A stretch of 64,000 nt of DNA from positions 62,001 to 126,000 of the forward strand of contig JAFLBN010000008.1 in NCBI GenBank assembly GCA_017303395.1. Reading direction: 5' to 3'. The stretch's first letter is position 1; every line of letters starts with the position of its first letter. Positions 8,957 through 17,773 of this stretch are shown one piece after another. The DNA comes from Chitinophagales bacterium (lineage in GTDB: Bacteria > Bacteroidota > Bacteroidia > Chitinophagales > Chitinophagaceae). The position numbers were made by a program, and so were the translations under genes. The notes beneath the pieces were generated by a model. The model was not told the origin of the DNA, did not search any database, and worked only from the letters and a program-made list of their open reading frames with translations.

Positions 8957-9655
8957 ATGAAAGATAAACTGACGAACATCAAGCTACGCGACTGGACAGA
9001 AACCCGTGCACACAGTAGCTGGCAGGTATTCAAAATAATGGCAGAATTTGTACAGGGGTTTGAAACACTTGCGAAAATAGGGCCTTGTATTTCTATATTC
9101 GGTTCTGCCCGCACTAAGCCCGGACATAAGTATTATGAGATGACAGTAGAGGTGGCGAAGCGATTGGCAGAAGAAGGTTTTGGTATCATCACAGGTGGCG
9201 GACCAGGCATTATGGAAGCAGGTAATAAAGGTGCTAAGATGGCAGGTGGCCGCTCTGTGGGTTTGAATATTGAACTGCCGTTTGAACAACATGGTAACCA
9301 ATATATAGATGCAGATAAGTCGCTCAACTTCGATTACTTCTTTATTCGCAAAGTGATGTTTGCAAAATACTCCCAGGGCTTCATAATGATGCCCGGTGGA
9401 TGGGGCACAATGGATGAGTTTTTTGAAGTAGCAACACTGATACAAACAAGAAAATTCACCCAGACGCCTATGATATGTATGGGGTCTGATTATTGGAAAG
9501 GCCTGATTGACTGGATGAAGGCTACCATGTTTGAACAGGAATCATATATCAGCCCGGGAGATCTTGATATGATTAAGATATTTGACACCGCAGACGAAGT
9601 GGTAAGCTATCTGCATGAGTTTTATTCGCACAACAAATTACAGCCCAATTTCTGA
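8957..9655 (+). CDS. LOG-family Rossmann protein (TIGR00730; nucleotide 5'-monophosphate phosphoribohydrolase type)
   Basis: A 232-residue protein of the LOG / YgdH-PpnN-like family, whose characterised members split the base from nucleoside (or cytokinin riboside) 5'-monophosphates. The sequence shows ISIFGSART (N-terminal nucleotide-binding loop), ITGGGPGIMEAGNKGA, and the diagnostic PGGWGTMDEFFE motif (PGGxGTxxE). A short N-terminal extension of about 45 residues precedes the Rossmann domain. The stop codon overlaps the ATG of the following O-methyltransferase, indicating translational coupling. Confidence 0.92.
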   Translation: MKDKLTNIKLRDWTETRAHSSWQVFKIMAEFVQGFETLAKIGPCISIFGSARTKPGHKYYEMTVEVAKRLAEEGFGIITGGGPGIMEAGNKGAKMAGGRSVGLNIELPFEQHGNQYIDADKSLNFDYFFIRKVMFAKYSQGFIMMPGGWGTMDEFFEVATLIQTRKFTQTPMICMGSDYWKGLIDWMKATMFEQESYISPGDLDMIKIFDTADEVVSYLHEFYSHNKLQPNF

Positions 9656-10308
9656 TGACGCAGGTATTATTGCCTATTGAGATAGACAGGTATGCAGAAA
9701 AATATACAACTGCAGAGAGTGAGGCGCTCGCCGCGCTGAACAGGGAAACACATATAAAAGTGGAGCTCCCCGTAATGCTATCCGGCAAGCTGCAAGGCGG
9801 CTTTTTATCTATGATAAGCCATATGCTGAAGCCGAAAATGGTACTGGAAATAGGCACTTACACGGGATATTCTGCCATTTGTCTGGCTCAAGGATTGACG
9901 GATGAGGGGCATTTGCATACAATAGATATTAACGAAGAGTTGCAAGACATGTGTTTTCGTTACTTTTGCAAAGCAGGATTAGAGAAAAAAATAACCCAAC
10001 ATATAGGTAAGGCTGCAGAGATAATACCTGACATCAATGAGCAATTTGATCTTGTATTCATTGATGCCGATAAACAAAACTATCACCTGTACTATGACAT
10101 GGTATTTGATAAAGTACCTGTTGGCGGCTTTATACTGGCAGATAATGTACTATATAACGGAGAGGTAGTGCTGCCCGATGCAGAGCAGAGCAAAAATGCA
10201 AAAGCTATGCATGCATTCAATGAAAAAGTAAAAGCAGATAACCGAGTAGAACATGTATTGCTGCCAGTAAGAGATGGCATTATGATGGTGAGAAAAATAA
10301 AGAATTGA
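9655..10308 (+). CDS. SAM-dependent O-methyltransferase (family 3, caffeoyl-CoA type)
   Basis: A 217-residue methyltransferase whose SAM site VLEIGTYTGYSAICLAQGL (about residues 62-80), acidic strand HTIDINEE, and metal-binding strand FIDADKQNYHLYYD are all typical of the O-methyltransferase_3 family. The following LADNVLYNGEV is the conserved second metal-binding strand (usually DNxLWxG). Bacterial members methylate catechol-type hydroxyls; the substrate here is unknown. Its ATG overlaps the stop of the LOG gene by one base. Confidence 0.9.
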   Translation: MTQVLLPIEIDRYAEKYTTAESEALAALNRETHIKVELPVMLSGKLQGGFLSMISHMLKPKMVLEIGTYTGYSAICLAQGLTDEGHLHTIDINEELQDMCFRYFCKAGLEKKITQHIGKAAEIIPDINEQFDLVFIDADKQNYHLYYDMVFDKVPVGGFILADNVLYNGEVVLPDAEQSKNAKAMHAFNEKVKADNRVEHVLLPVRDGIMMVRKIKN

Positions 10309-10332
10309 TTATAAACGTATTTGAAATAGTAT

Positions 10333-12438
10333 ATGAGAAAAGGTTTACTCAGTAGTGTATTGGTGGTAGCATCTTTATATGCCAGTGCGCAGGGTGCAGG
10401 ATATGAGGAAAGAGCAAAATCTTACATCGAACAATATAAATCTCTGGCAGTAGCAGAGCAGAAAAGGAGCGGTGTGCCTGCAGCTATTACACTGGCGCAA
10501 GGTATACATGAAACCAGTGCAGGTGCCAGTGAGTTGGCTACAATGGCTAATAATCACTTCGGTATTAAATGTAAAAAAAGCTGGACCGGTGAGACTTTTG
10601 CACATACAGACGATGCGCCCAATGAGTGTTTTCGCAAATACAGCAGGGCAGAAGAGTCTTATAAAGACCACTCAGACTATCTGGTTACCAGTCCGCGATA
10701 TGCAGAGTTGTTTAAGTTGTCTGTTACAGACTATGCTTCTTGGGCAGTAGGGCTGAAGCGTTGTGGCTATGCAACCAATCCTCGTTATGCACAAGTACTG
10801 ATAAAACTGGTAGAAGATTATAAGTTGCAGGAGTTTACCTATGCAGCTTTGAATAATACAGATATTAACACAGGGTATGCTAGTGCTCCCGGTGTTTATG
10901 TACCCGAAGAAGATGCAAGGGAGCAAGAAGCAACGGTGGCAAAGACTACAGCAGTAGTTACAGCGCCTGTAGCTCCGGCACCTGTAGTTACAACACCGGT
11001 TGCCGTTTCTACACCTGTGAGTGCACCGGCACCTGATGTTTTGGTAGCAGAAGAAATTGCAGTACAACAACCGGAAATGCCTGCTGTTGCTGAGACAACA
11101 TCAAATGCCTTCAAACCGGCATATGGGCAAATGGTACGTGTAAACGGACTGAAAGCAGTGTATGCGCGTAAAGGGGATACGCCGCTTGAATATGCCTATA
11201 AGACAAGCATCAGGTACCAGAAGCTGTTGGAGATGAATGAAATAGACGAGCGTCCTTTACCACAAGATATGTACCTGTATCTGGAACGTAAAAATACAAA
11301 AGGTGTACGAGCCACACATACTGTAAGGCAAGGCGAAACAATATTCAGTATAGCACAGGCAGAGGGTATGATGGTGAAAAGCCTGATGGACATGAATATG
11401 ATAGAGCCTAATGAAGAGCCGATCCCCGGTACAATACTTGAGCTGCAGCAATTCAGAACAGTGAAGCCTGTGGTTATGATTAAAAAGAAAGAGGCTGCTA
11501 CTGCATATGTAAAGCCTACAGCATACCCGGTAGCCGCACCTGTTGCATCTGCGAATGTGCCAACTACAGTTCCCACAAACAAACAATCGACGCAGCCTGC
11601 AAGAATAAAAGTAGTTGAAGAAATAAAAGAACCTGAAGTAGTAAAAGCGGAACAGAAACCAATAGAAATCAGCATTCAGCCACAAGCTGTGGTAAAACAG
11701 CAAGAGGTGGCTGTGCCTGTTGTTCAGGAAGAAGTTGTAACTACCCAATCGCTACCTGTATCTGTTTCTTTAGAGCCACCAGTAGAAGCTGCCAAGACAG
11801 AACCTGTAAAAGCGACGGAGGAGGTAAAAGCAAACGATCCAATAAAGCCTGCTATAGAAAATGCACAGCCTAAAGTTGTAGCAGCAAGTATGCAAAATAT
11901 AACACCTGAACCTGTAGCAGTAAAAGATGTGCCAAAGCCAGTAGAACCAGCGAAGACAGAAGAGCCTGTAGTGGTAGAGCAACCTAAACAAATTGTAGAG
12001 ATGGAGACTGTTGCTTCTGTCACCAAACCTGCAACACTGCCTACTGCAAAGCCTGCTACGGTCACTGCTAAAAAAGTAGAAGTGCCGGTAATAGAGGAAG
12101 AACCGAAAGATGAACTTGATAAGCTGAAACGTAAGTTTGATAAAGTGGTATATGCAAAGGATAATACACGAGCTGCAACGCCATCGCAACCAACAATAGT
12201 TACAGTGCCGAAACCTGATACGATGCGTGCTATAACTAAACCGGCAGAAACAGTATCTGAAACATCTGCACAAATACAACCTTCAACAGATCCGGCTAAA
12301 TTTCATGTGGTTAAAAAAGGTGAGACAGGATTTTCTATAGCTAAGAAATACGGTATTACAGTAAGACAACTGAATGACTGGAACAATCTCAACTTCGGTG
12401 CTATACAGGAAGGACAAAAACTACGTGTAAAACCATAA
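10333..12438 (+). CDS. Secreted glucosaminidase with LysM repeats
   Basis: A 701-residue exported peptidoglycan hydrolase. The signal peptide is MRKGLLSSVLVVASLYASA. The glucosaminidase (FlgJ/GH73-like) domain covers about residues 28-165, with the catalytic-glutamate stretch TLAQGIHETSAGASELA followed by NNHFGIKC and DHSDYL. A degenerate LysM-like unit lies near 265-325, a clearer one at about 333-380 (HTVRQGETIFSIAQ), and a very good C-terminal LysM at 655-701 (HVVKKGETGFSIAKKYGIT). Between them residues 390-640 form a long Pro/Val/Ala/Lys/Glu-rich linker of low complexity. This layout, hydrolase plus cell-wall-binding repeats, points to peptidoglycan remodelling at the septum or side wall. 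It is followed six bases later by hpt. Confidence 0.9.
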   Translation: MRKGLLSSVLVVASLYASAQGAGYEERAKSYIEQYKSLAVAEQKRSGVPAAITLAQGIHETSAGASELATMANNHFGIKCKKSWTGETFAHTDDAPNECFRKYSRAEESYKDHSDYLVTSPRYAELFKLSVTDYASWAVGLKRCGYATNPRYAQVLIKLVEDYKLQEFTYAALNNTDINTGYASAPGVYVPEEDAREQEATVAKTTAVVTAPVAPAPVVTTPVAVSTPVSAPAPDVLVAEEIAVQQPEMPAVAETTSNAFKPAYGQMVRVNGLKAVYARKGDTPLEYAYKTSIRYQKLLEMNEIDERPLPQDMYLYLERKNTKGVRATHTVRQGETIFSIAQAEGMMVKSLMDMNMIEPNEEPIPGTILELQQFRTVKPVVMIKKKEAATAYVKPTAYPVAAPVASANVPTTVPTNKQSTQPARIKVVEEIKEPEVVKAEQKPIEISIQPQAVVKQQEVAVPVVQEEVVTTQSLPVSVSLEPPVEAAKTEPVKATEEVKANDPIKPAIENAQPKVVAASMQNITPEPVAVKDVPKPVEPAKTEEPVVVEQPKQIVEMETVASVTKPATLPTAKPATVTAKKVEVPVIEEEPKDELDKLKRKFDKVVYAKDNTRAATPSQPTIVTVPKPDTMRAITKPAETVSETSAQIQPSTDPAKFHVVKKGETGFSIAKKYGITVRQLNDWNNLNFGAIQEGQKLRVKP

Positions 12439-12444
12439 TCTGTT

Positions 12445-12987
12445 ATGGCAATAGTACAAGTACTGGATAAACAGTTTGAAACATATATACAACGCATAGC
12501 CATTGCAGAACGAGTAGCTGCAATGGCTATGCAGCTTAATGAAGACTATGCAGGGTTGAATCCATTATTCCTTGGTATCCTGAATGGCTCTTTCATATTT
12601 GCAGCAGACCTGTTTCGTGGTATCACCATTCCTGCGGAAATATCTTTTATCAAACTGGCTTCTTATAAAGGCACGACATCTACGGGTAATATTATTACAG
12701 CTATAGGCCTTGAAGAAAACCTGACAGGTAGACATGTAGTAATCGTAGAGGATATTGTTGATACCGGACGTACGTTACATAGTTTCTTGCCACAAATATT
12801 GCAACAGCAGCCAGCATCTCTGAAAATTGCCTGTTTTCTGTCAAAGCCGGATGCGCGCGTGTGTGATGTGGAGTCCGACTATACAGGCTTTGAAATACCT
12901 GATAATTTTGTTGTTGGGTATGGACTGGACTATGACGGTATGGGCCGTAACTTGCCAGACCTTTATACACTTTGTAAGGATCAATAG
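12445..12987 (+). CDS. hpt: Hypoxanthine phosphoribosyltransferase
   Basis: A 180-residue purine-salvage enzyme that joins hypoxanthine or guanine to PRPP. The PRPP-binding loop VVIVEDIVDTGRTL is near residues 95-108 and the flexible-loop and substrate strands FLGILNGSFIFAADLFRG and SYKGTTSTG are in place. The C-terminus has FEIPDNFVVGYGLDYDGMGRNLPDLY, typical of bacterial Hpt. The length is as expected. Its 3' end overlaps the 3' end of the convergent mqnD by seven bases. Confidence 0.95.
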   Translation: MAIVQVLDKQFETYIQRIAIAERVAAMAMQLNEDYAGLNPLFLGILNGSFIFAADLFRGITIPAEISFIKLASYKGTTSTGNIITAIGLEENLTGRHVVIVEDIVDTGRTLHSFLPQILQQQPASLKIACFLSKPDARVCDVESDYTGFEIPDNFVVGYGLDYDGMGRNLPDLYTLCKDQ

Positions 12988-13808
12988 AAAATATTCTCTG
13001 CAGTAGTAGTTATGATACCTGCTGCCTTTGCTTTGCTAAACATTGTCTGAATAGCTGCGCGGCCAATATCACCCAAGTCTGTGGTGTATTCATTTACATA
13101 TAGGTCTATGTGTTTACGCATCACTGCTTCTTCCATCTCTTGTGCATTGCATTCTACAAAAGAAGACAGCTGCGGATAATGCTTCCACGAGTATGCAAGG
13201 CTGTCTTTTATTACAACATCGACAGTAGCAGCCAACTGACTACCCAATTCTCTTTTTATTACAATGCCACCAAGTGGTATAGCTGCATTCATTTCCTGCT
13301 CCCACCAGTCGCCCAGGTCTATGAGTTTTACCAAGCCTTTTTGTTGATATGTAAAGCGGCTTTCGTGGATTATCAGTCCAGCATCATAAGTGCCATCCAA
13401 CACAACCTGCTCTATTTCGCTGAATAGTACTTCGGTTTTATTCTTAGCATCCGGTAATGCAAGTGATAATAGTAGGTTGGCAGTAGTGTTAATGCCTGGG
13501 ATGGCGATTTTAAAATCTACTGCATTGGAAAGGTCTAATGCTTGTTTTGCAATCAGCAACGGGCCTACGCCTTTGCCAAGGGCACTGCCACTATGCAGCA
13601 ACGCATATTTATCTACTGTATGCAGAAATGTATTGTAACTAAGTTTGGTAACATCCAGCTTGCCTGCCATTGCCCATTGATTCAGGGTTTCGACATCTTC
13701 CATCATATAGTCAAATGTCAAACCTCTTGTATCAATTTTACCATTTACCATTGCATCAAAAATGAATGTATCATTCGGGCAGGGGCTGAATCCAAGCGTT
13801 AGTTTCAT
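12981..13808 (-). CDS. mqnD: 1,4-dihydroxy-6-naphthoate synthase (futalosine pathway)
   Basis: MqnD converts cyclic dehypoxanthine futalosine to 1,4-dihydroxy-6-naphthoate in the futalosine route to menaquinone. The 275-residue protein starts with the family hallmark LGFSPCPNDTFIFDAMVNG and contains KLSYNTFLHTVDKYALLHSGSALG and GIVIKRELG, as in characterised MqnD proteins, which have a periplasmic-binding-protein fold. Together with mqnB at 16968 it shows that this organism uses the futalosine pathway rather than the classical Men pathway. The gene is convergent with hpt. The upstream sequence contains only a weak -7-like box (TAATTTTA). Confidence 0.94.
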   Translation of the reverse strand: MKLTLGFSPCPNDTFIFDAMVNGKIDTRGLTFDYMMEDVETLNQWAMAGKLDVTKLSYNTFLHTVDKYALLHSGSALGKGVGPLLIAKQALDLSNAVDFKIAIPGINTTANLLLSLALPDAKNKTEVLFSEIEQVVLDGTYDAGLIIHESRFTYQQKGLVKLIDLGDWWEQEMNAAIPLGGIVIKRELGSQLAATVDVVIKDSLAYSWKHYPQLSSFVECNAQEMEEAVMRKHIDLYVNEYTTDLGDIGRAAIQTMFSKAKAAGIITTTAENIFY

Positions 13809-13893
13809 GTTGTAAAATTACGTTGCAATATTTATATAGCTTTTATGTTGCTATAACTAGTATGTATAAGCCTCAGAAAATTGAAAATCGCTT

Positions 13894-13901
13894 TATATTT
13901 G
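13894..13901 (+). promoter_or_regulatory. Putative -7 box for tRNA-Pro
   Basis: Reads TATATTTG, an exact TAnnTTTG match, ending 17 bases before the 5' end of the tRNA. No TTG is found at 19-21 bases upstream, so only the -7 part is supported. Confidence 0.45.
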
Positions 13902-13918
13902 CACACCCAAATACTGTT

Positions 13919-13992
13919 CGGGAAGTGGCGCAGCCCGGTAGCGCACTTGTATGGGGTGCAAGGGGTCGCAAGTTCGAATCTTGTCTTCCCGA
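13919..13992 (+). tRNA. tRNA-Pro (anticodon GGG)
   Basis: A full cloverleaf of 74 bases can be folded. The acceptor stem CGGGAAG pairs with CTTCCCG, then discriminator A. The D arm is GCGC/GCGC, and the anticodon stem CTTGT/GCAAG encloses the loop ATGGGGT with anticodon GGG. The T arm is TCGCAAGTTCGAATCTTGT, with GTTCGAATC in the usual place. The 3' CCA is not encoded (the next bases are CAA), so it would be added by the CCA-adding enzyme. The C at the first position of the acceptor stem is usual for tRNA-Pro in bacteria. Confidence 0.95.
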
Positions 13993-14000
13993 CAAACGGA

Positions 14001-14024
14001 AAGCTCAGCAGCAATGTTGGGCTT
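14001..14024 (+). terminator. Terminator after tRNA-Pro
   Basis: Ten-base-pair hairpin AAGCTCAGCA / TGTTGGGCTT (two G-T pairs) closed by a GCAA tetraloop and followed by a run of six T. It lies nine bases after the tRNA 3' end and terminates that transcript. Confidence 0.85.
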
Positions 14025-14051
14025 TTTTGTTTTCCTAACGGCACGTTATGG

Positions 14052-15740
14052 CTAAAAATCTTCAGCCACTTCAAACTCCATTCGCTTTTTGGTAACAGGA
14101 TGTGTAAATGCTATATAGGCTGCGTGCAGGTGGAGCCTTTTGTCTGAAGTGCCATAAAGGTCATCTCCAACTATTGGCGCATTTAGTCCAAGCTGATGAG
14201 CTGCATGCACGCGCAATTGGTGTGTGCGGCCAGTTAGCGGCCAGAAATGAATTCGGGTAATGTCATCATTCACTTCAATAACTTTCCACAGGGTTACGCT
14301 TTTCTTACCTGTTTCAAAACAAACAAGTTGCACAGGCCTGTTATACAAATCCGGTATTAAAGGAAGGCTTATTTCCCCTTCTTTATCACTGATAGCTTTT
14401 GATAAGAGCGCAGTATATCTTTTGGTTACTGCACGATTCAGAAATTGCCTTTGAATATGTTTGTGTGCTTGTGGTGTTTTTGCAACTAATAACAAACCTG
14501 ATGTGCCCATGTCGAGTCTGTGAATTACGAGTGGTTCAGCTATAATCATAGCATCTTTCAGCCTGCTATATACAGAGTCATCTATATCTATGCCCGGAAC
14601 TGAACGCAAGCCAGCTGGCTTATTTACCACTACCAAAGATTCGTCTTCATAGATGATATCCAAACTGATATTGTCTTTGGCAGGTAGTAAAAATGGATTT
14701 TCATCTACTGCTATACCTTCCAGCATGTGGGCAAGTATCGGTTTGCACTTGCCAGTACATGCGGGGTAGAATTGTTTGTGTTGTCTGATTTCGGATTTTG
14801 GAGAACTACCCCACCAGAACTCTGCCATAGCAAGAGGCTTGTAGCCATTGGCAAATGCATATTGCAATAGTTTTGGTGTGGCACACTCACCTGCACCTGC
14901 AGGAGGTTTACCAAAGGAGGTAGATTTAAAAATATCCTGCAGGCTTTTTTGCTTGCCTTCAATATTCAGAAATGTATATTGCTCAAAGAGTTGGTTTTGC
15001 AAAATGGCAGACCGCTCTTTGCGTTCATCTTTCAGCGCGTCAATGCGGTTTTTATAAGAAGATAATTGTGCCTTGATATCTTCAATTACAGCTTCCCACT
15101 TTTCGGTAAGTAGTTTTAGTAAATATTTGTCATACAGGCTTTGCTTGATAAGGTCTGCATCAAATAGTTCATACTCGTGTGCATTCAGGTTGCTTTTCTT
15201 TTCTTCTCTCAGTTGGGCACGACGTTCCTTATTTTGCTTTAATTGCTTTTTTAACACAGCAATTTCTTCGGTAGATTGTACGGTAAGCTGTTCTATGTTT
15301 TCTTTTAGTCGGTTATAGTTTTCGTCAGATAAAATAGTTTCTATCTGTGTATTTACCGTACTGATTACTTCCTGTTCTTTGAGAAAAAAACTGTTCTCTG
15401 TCAGCATATCGAAAACCGGCGGAACAAATCTTGGATGGTCGTTGGTGCCGGCCAGTTTGCCTGAAAAGGCAGATAAATAACCGATTTTACCTTCTTTATC
15501 TTCAACCACTAATACCCCAAACATTTTCCCGATAACCATATCGTCTCTGTCCGCAGAAAGGCCAAAATTGTGGTTTAGGTCTGTTTGAGTTTCAAGGTAA
15601 TGCTGCAACTCTGCTGCTGCGATTTTGGTAAGTGGGTGTGGCTCGTAGTAAAACGGGAAAGTAAACCTTTCGGGCAAGGCTATATTATTGACAGTACTAT
15701 CAGAGAAATAAGACAGTTTATGTTGATGGTCGTTGCCCAA
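14052..15740 (-). CDS. RluA-family pseudouridine synthase with large N-terminal extension
   Basis: A 562-residue protein. The C-terminal about 220 residues are an RluA-type pseudouridine synthase with the catalytic motif HRLDMGTSGLLL (catalytic Asp410), the RYTALL strand and PLTGRTHQLRVHAAH. The first about 340 residues are an extension containing a long charged coiled coil (about residues 120-240, many Lys/Glu) and a segment with GKCKPILAHMLEG just before the catalytic domain. Similar long RluA-like proteins exist in Bacteroidota and some Gammaproteobacteria, so the extension is a family feature rather than an artefact. No S4 domain is seen. The RNA target is unknown. The start is a TTG (15740), as no in-frame ATG precedes the conserved region, so the exact start is uncertain. 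Confidence 0.85.
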   Translation of the reverse strand: MGNDHQHKLSYFSDSTVNNIALPERFTFPFYYEPHPLTKIAAAELQHYLETQTDLNHNFGLSADRDDMVIGKMFGVLVVEDKEGKIGYLSAFSGKLAGTNDHPRFVPPVFDMLTENSFFLKEQEVISTVNTQIETILSDENYNRLKENIEQLTVQSTEEIAVLKKQLKQNKERRAQLREEKKSNLNAHEYELFDADLIKQSLYDKYLLKLLTEKWEAVIEDIKAQLSSYKNRIDALKDERKERSAILQNQLFEQYTFLNIEGKQKSLQDIFKSTSFGKPPAGAGECATPKLLQYAFANGYKPLAMAEFWWGSSPKSEIRQHKQFYPACTGKCKPILAHMLEGIAVDENPFLLPAKDNISLDIIYEDESLVVVNKPAGLRSVPGIDIDDSVYSRLKDAMIIAEPLVIHRLDMGTSGLLLVAKTPQAHKHIQRQFLNRAVTKRYTALLSKAISDKEGEISLPLIPDLYNRPVQLVCFETGKKSVTLWKVIEVNDDITRIHFWPLTGRTHQLRVHAAHQLGLNAPIVGDDLYGTSDKRLHLHAAYIAFTHPVTKKRMEFEVAEDF

Positions 15741-15818
15741 AACTTGCCGGATAAAATGTAAGCTGCGAATTTACTGTATCTGTTTTAGAAGGTGGATGTC
15801 AAAATTTGTCTGTACTAC

Positions 15819-15846
15819 AAAAGGCTACCTAATAGGGTAGCCTTTT
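15819..15846 (-). terminator. Terminator downstream of folE
   Basis: Eleven-base-pair stem AAAAGGCTACC / GGTAGCCTTTT around a six-base loop. Read on the minus strand it ends in a T-rich stretch 20 bases after the folE stop, so it terminates the queD-folE transcript. It also lies upstream of the rluA-like gene. Confidence 0.82.
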
Positions 15847-15866
15847 ATTAAAAATATGTAAAACGA

Positions 15867-16487
15867 TTAGTGCAAATCAGCAGCTATCAGTCGCAAAAAC
15901 TCAGAACGTGTTTCATTCTTTTCAAACTGTCCACTGAATGCAGATGTTGTTGTAATACTGTTTTGTTTCTGTACACCACGCATCATCATGCACAGGTGTT
16001 TGGCTTCTATTACCACTGCCACGCCAAGCGGATTCAGTGTTTCCTGCAATGCATCCAATATCTGGTGTGTAAGACGCTCTTGCACCTGCATGCGGCGAGA
16101 GAAACAATCTACAACACGTGCCAGTTTGCTAAGGCCTGTTATATAGCCATTGGGTATGTAGGCAATATGTGCTTTGCCAAAGAAAGGCAGCATGTGGTGT
16201 TCGCACATAGAGTATAGCTCTATATCTTTCACTATTACCATTTCGCTGTAAGATTCCTGAAACTTAGCAGAGTTCAATATTGCCTTAGCATCCATTTCAT
16301 AACCCTGTGTCAGGTATTGCATGGCTTTTGCAACGCGTTCAGGTGTTTTTAGCAAGCCTTCACGGTCGGCATCTTCCCCCAACAACTCAATTGAAGAACG
16401 GTAGTTCTCTATCAGCTTCGCGGTTATGTCTTCGTCGTAATGTTCTGTTTTTTTGTAAGACACGGTAGTCAATTCAGAGGTTAACAA
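15867..16487 (-). CDS. folE: GTP cyclohydrolase I
   Basis: A 206-residue enzyme that converts GTP to 7,8-dihydroneopterin triphosphate, the first step of folate, and in many bacteria the entry to queuosine synthesis. Zinc ligands are visible in [18 protein letters not shown] (Cys, His) and in the later [12 protein letters not shown] (second Cys). [23 protein letters not shown] is split here as the conserved GLSKLAR and [10 protein letters not shown]. The reading frame opens with TTG (16487) directly after the queD stop codon. An in-frame GTG eight codons later (16463) is the other candidate, and there is no ATG in this part. It lies directly downstream of queD and shares its promoter. Confidence 0.95.
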   Translation of the reverse strand: MLTSELTTVSYKKTEHYDEDITAKLIENYRSSIELLGEDADREGLLKTPERVAKAMQYLTQGYEMDAKAILNSAKFQESYSEMVIVKDIELYSMCEHHMLPFFGKAHIAYIPNGYITGLSKLARVVDCFSRRMQVQERLTHQILDALQETLNPLGVAVVIEAKHLCMMMRGVQKQNSITTTSAFSGQFEKNETRSEFLRLIAADLH

Positions 16488-16898
16488 TTAACCGAAGTAC
16501 TCAACATAGATGCGAGGTGTCTCTACCAGCTTGACAGCATGCAAAGCAGCACCATTTTTCTCAATATGCGGTTTCAGTTCGCCCCAGATAGCCATTGCAA
16601 AATTTTCGGCACTGGTAAACTTGCCCTGCATAAAGTCTACATCAAGGTTCAGGTTTCTGTGGTCAACCCTTTCAACAATTACATCCTTAATAAGTTCACC
16701 AAGTGTTTTGGCATTGAATACAAAACCCGTGTCCGGGTTTGGGTTGCCTTTTATAGTAACATGCAGTTCGTAATTGTGACCGTGCCAGTTGGCATTGGCA
16801 CACTTGCCAAATACTTCGATATTCTTTTCGGCGCTCCAACTTTCGTTGAAAAGCCTGTGGGCTGCATTAAAGTGCTCCACACGTGTCAGGTAAACCAT
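16488..16898 (-). CDS. queD: 6-pyruvoyl-tetrahydropterin / 6-carboxytetrahydropterin synthase
   Basis: A 136-residue PTPS/QueD-family enzyme that uses dihydroneopterin triphosphate, the product of FolE, to make 6-carboxytetrahydropterin for queuosine (7-deazaguanine) synthesis. Zinc ligands are in FNAAHRL (His) and WHGHNYELHV (two His). The catalytic Cys is in FGKCANANWHGH, and the C-terminal LVETPRIYVEYFG supplies the substrate-binding Glu. The length matches QueD. The stop codon abuts the folE start. A bacterial folate-side role (PtpS-III) cannot be excluded, but the HGHxY motif and Cys spacing favour QueD. Confidence 0.92.
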   Translation of the reverse strand: MVYLTRVEHFNAAHRLFNESWSAEKNIEVFGKCANANWHGHNYELHVTIKGNPNPDTGFVFNAKTLGELIKDVIVERVDHRNLNLDVDFMQGKFTSAENFAMAIWGELKPHIEKNGAALHAVKLVETPRIYVEYFG

Positions 16899-16918
16899 TT
16901 CGAATAATTAATATGTTG

Positions 16919-16950
16919 CAAAATTAGCTTTAGATAACGGTTTGGACAAA
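16919..16950 (-). promoter_or_regulatory. Bacteroidota-type promoter of queD-folE
   Basis: On the minus strand: TTTG (16947-16950), a 20-base spacer, then TAATTTTG (16919-16926), a full -33/-7 match ending 20 bases before the queD ATG. It sits in the short divergent region shared with mqnB. Confidence 0.72.
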
Positions 16951-16967
16951 AAGTAGTTATTTGCAGT

Positions 16968-17651
16968 ATGAACATACTGCTGATAGCAGCCACAGAGGCT
17001 GAAATAGCCCCATTGACAGAATATATTGAACCTTTCAGAACATCTGCAAACGGTCAAACGTATGCTTTGGGAAATGCCCGTATAAGCCTGTTAATTACAG
17101 GTGTTGGTATGGTAGCTACAGCTTACAACCTTACTAAACAACTCGCAAAAAATAATTACGACATGGTATTGCAAGCCGGTGTTGGGGGGGCTTTCAGTAA
17201 TTCTATCGCCATTGGTGATGTGGTAGTGGTGGAAAGGGAACGTTTTGCCGATCTGGGGGCTGAGGATAATGGTGAGTATATAGACATATTCGACCTTGGG
17301 CTGCTGCAGGCAAACGAAAAGCCATTTACAGATAAATGGCTTGAAGCGCCTGAGGTCAATCTGTTGAAAGGACCAGAATTGAAAAAGGTATCCGGGGTTA
17401 CAGTTAATACTGTATCGGGCAGCACAGGTACTATTCAGCGTATCATTGATATGTATAGTCCTGATGTTGAGAGTATGGAAGGGGCCGCAATGCACTACAT
17501 ATGCCTGCAAGAGGGTGTATCATTTGTACAAATACGTGCTGTTTCTAACTATGTAGAGCCCAGAAATAAATCGAAATGGCAAATGGGTGAGGCGATAAAG
17601 AACCTGAATGATGTGCTGAAAGCCATTGCAGATGGTCTGAAACAGGCTTAA
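16968..17651 (+). CDS. mqnB: Futalosine hydrolase
   Basis: Removes hypoxanthine from futalosine to give dehypoxanthine futalosine in menaquinone synthesis. The 227-residue protein has the nucleoside phosphorylase/MTAN fold. MNILLIAATEAEIAPL carries the family's catalytic Glu near residue 12, VLQAGVGGAF is the conserved glycine-rich strand, and VESMEGAAMHYICLQ is the purine/ribose-binding motif seen in MqnB and MTA nucleosidases. Context with mqnD at 13808 favours MqnB over a methylthioadenosine nucleosidase. It is divergent from queD with 69 bases between them, and its start codon follows shortly after TTATTTGC, which is not a full promoter match. Confidence 0.9.
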   Translation: MNILLIAATEAEIAPLTEYIEPFRTSANGQTYALGNARISLLITGVGMVATAYNLTKQLAKNNYDMVLQAGVGGAFSNSIAIGDVVVVERERFADLGAEDNGEYIDIFDLGLLQANEKPFTDKWLEAPEVNLLKGPELKKVSGVTVNTVSGSTGTIQRIIDMYSPDVESMEGAAMHYICLQEGVSFVQIRAVSNYVEPRNKSKWQMGEAIKNLNDVLKAIADGLKQA

Positions 17652-17705
17652 AGTTGCTAAAATGTTGAAAACTGTATTGGTTATTAACAGTTTGAATAAG
17701 GGGGA

Positions 17706-17736
17706 TTTGGATAGTACGTTATCTTGTATATATTTG
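17706..17736 (+). promoter_or_regulatory. Bacteroidota-type promoter of the DUF3276 gene
   Basis: TTTG (17706-17709), exactly 19 bases, then TATATTTG (17729-17736): a perfect -33/-7 pair. The predicted start site is about 17742, giving a leader of about 30 bases before the GTG at 17774. Confidence 0.8.
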
Positions 17737-17773
17737 TCTCCGTACAATAACTAATAAACTAAAAACAAGAACA

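Noticed and set aside
10672-12279. Several minus-strand frames of 110-170 residues opposite the LysM glucosaminidase gene, rich in Cys, Tyr, Arg, Ser and Thr
   Set aside because: They are antisense shadows of the Pro/Val/Ala/Lys-rich linker, with low complexity and no start context; the plus-strand gene has domains at both ends.
13823-14147. Two plus-strand reading frames and one minus-strand frame across the tRNA-Pro region, giving small proteins with segments such as [20 protein letters not shown]
   Set aside because: This is the classic artefact of translating a tRNA gene and its flanks. The cloverleaf and the terminator explain the sequence fully.
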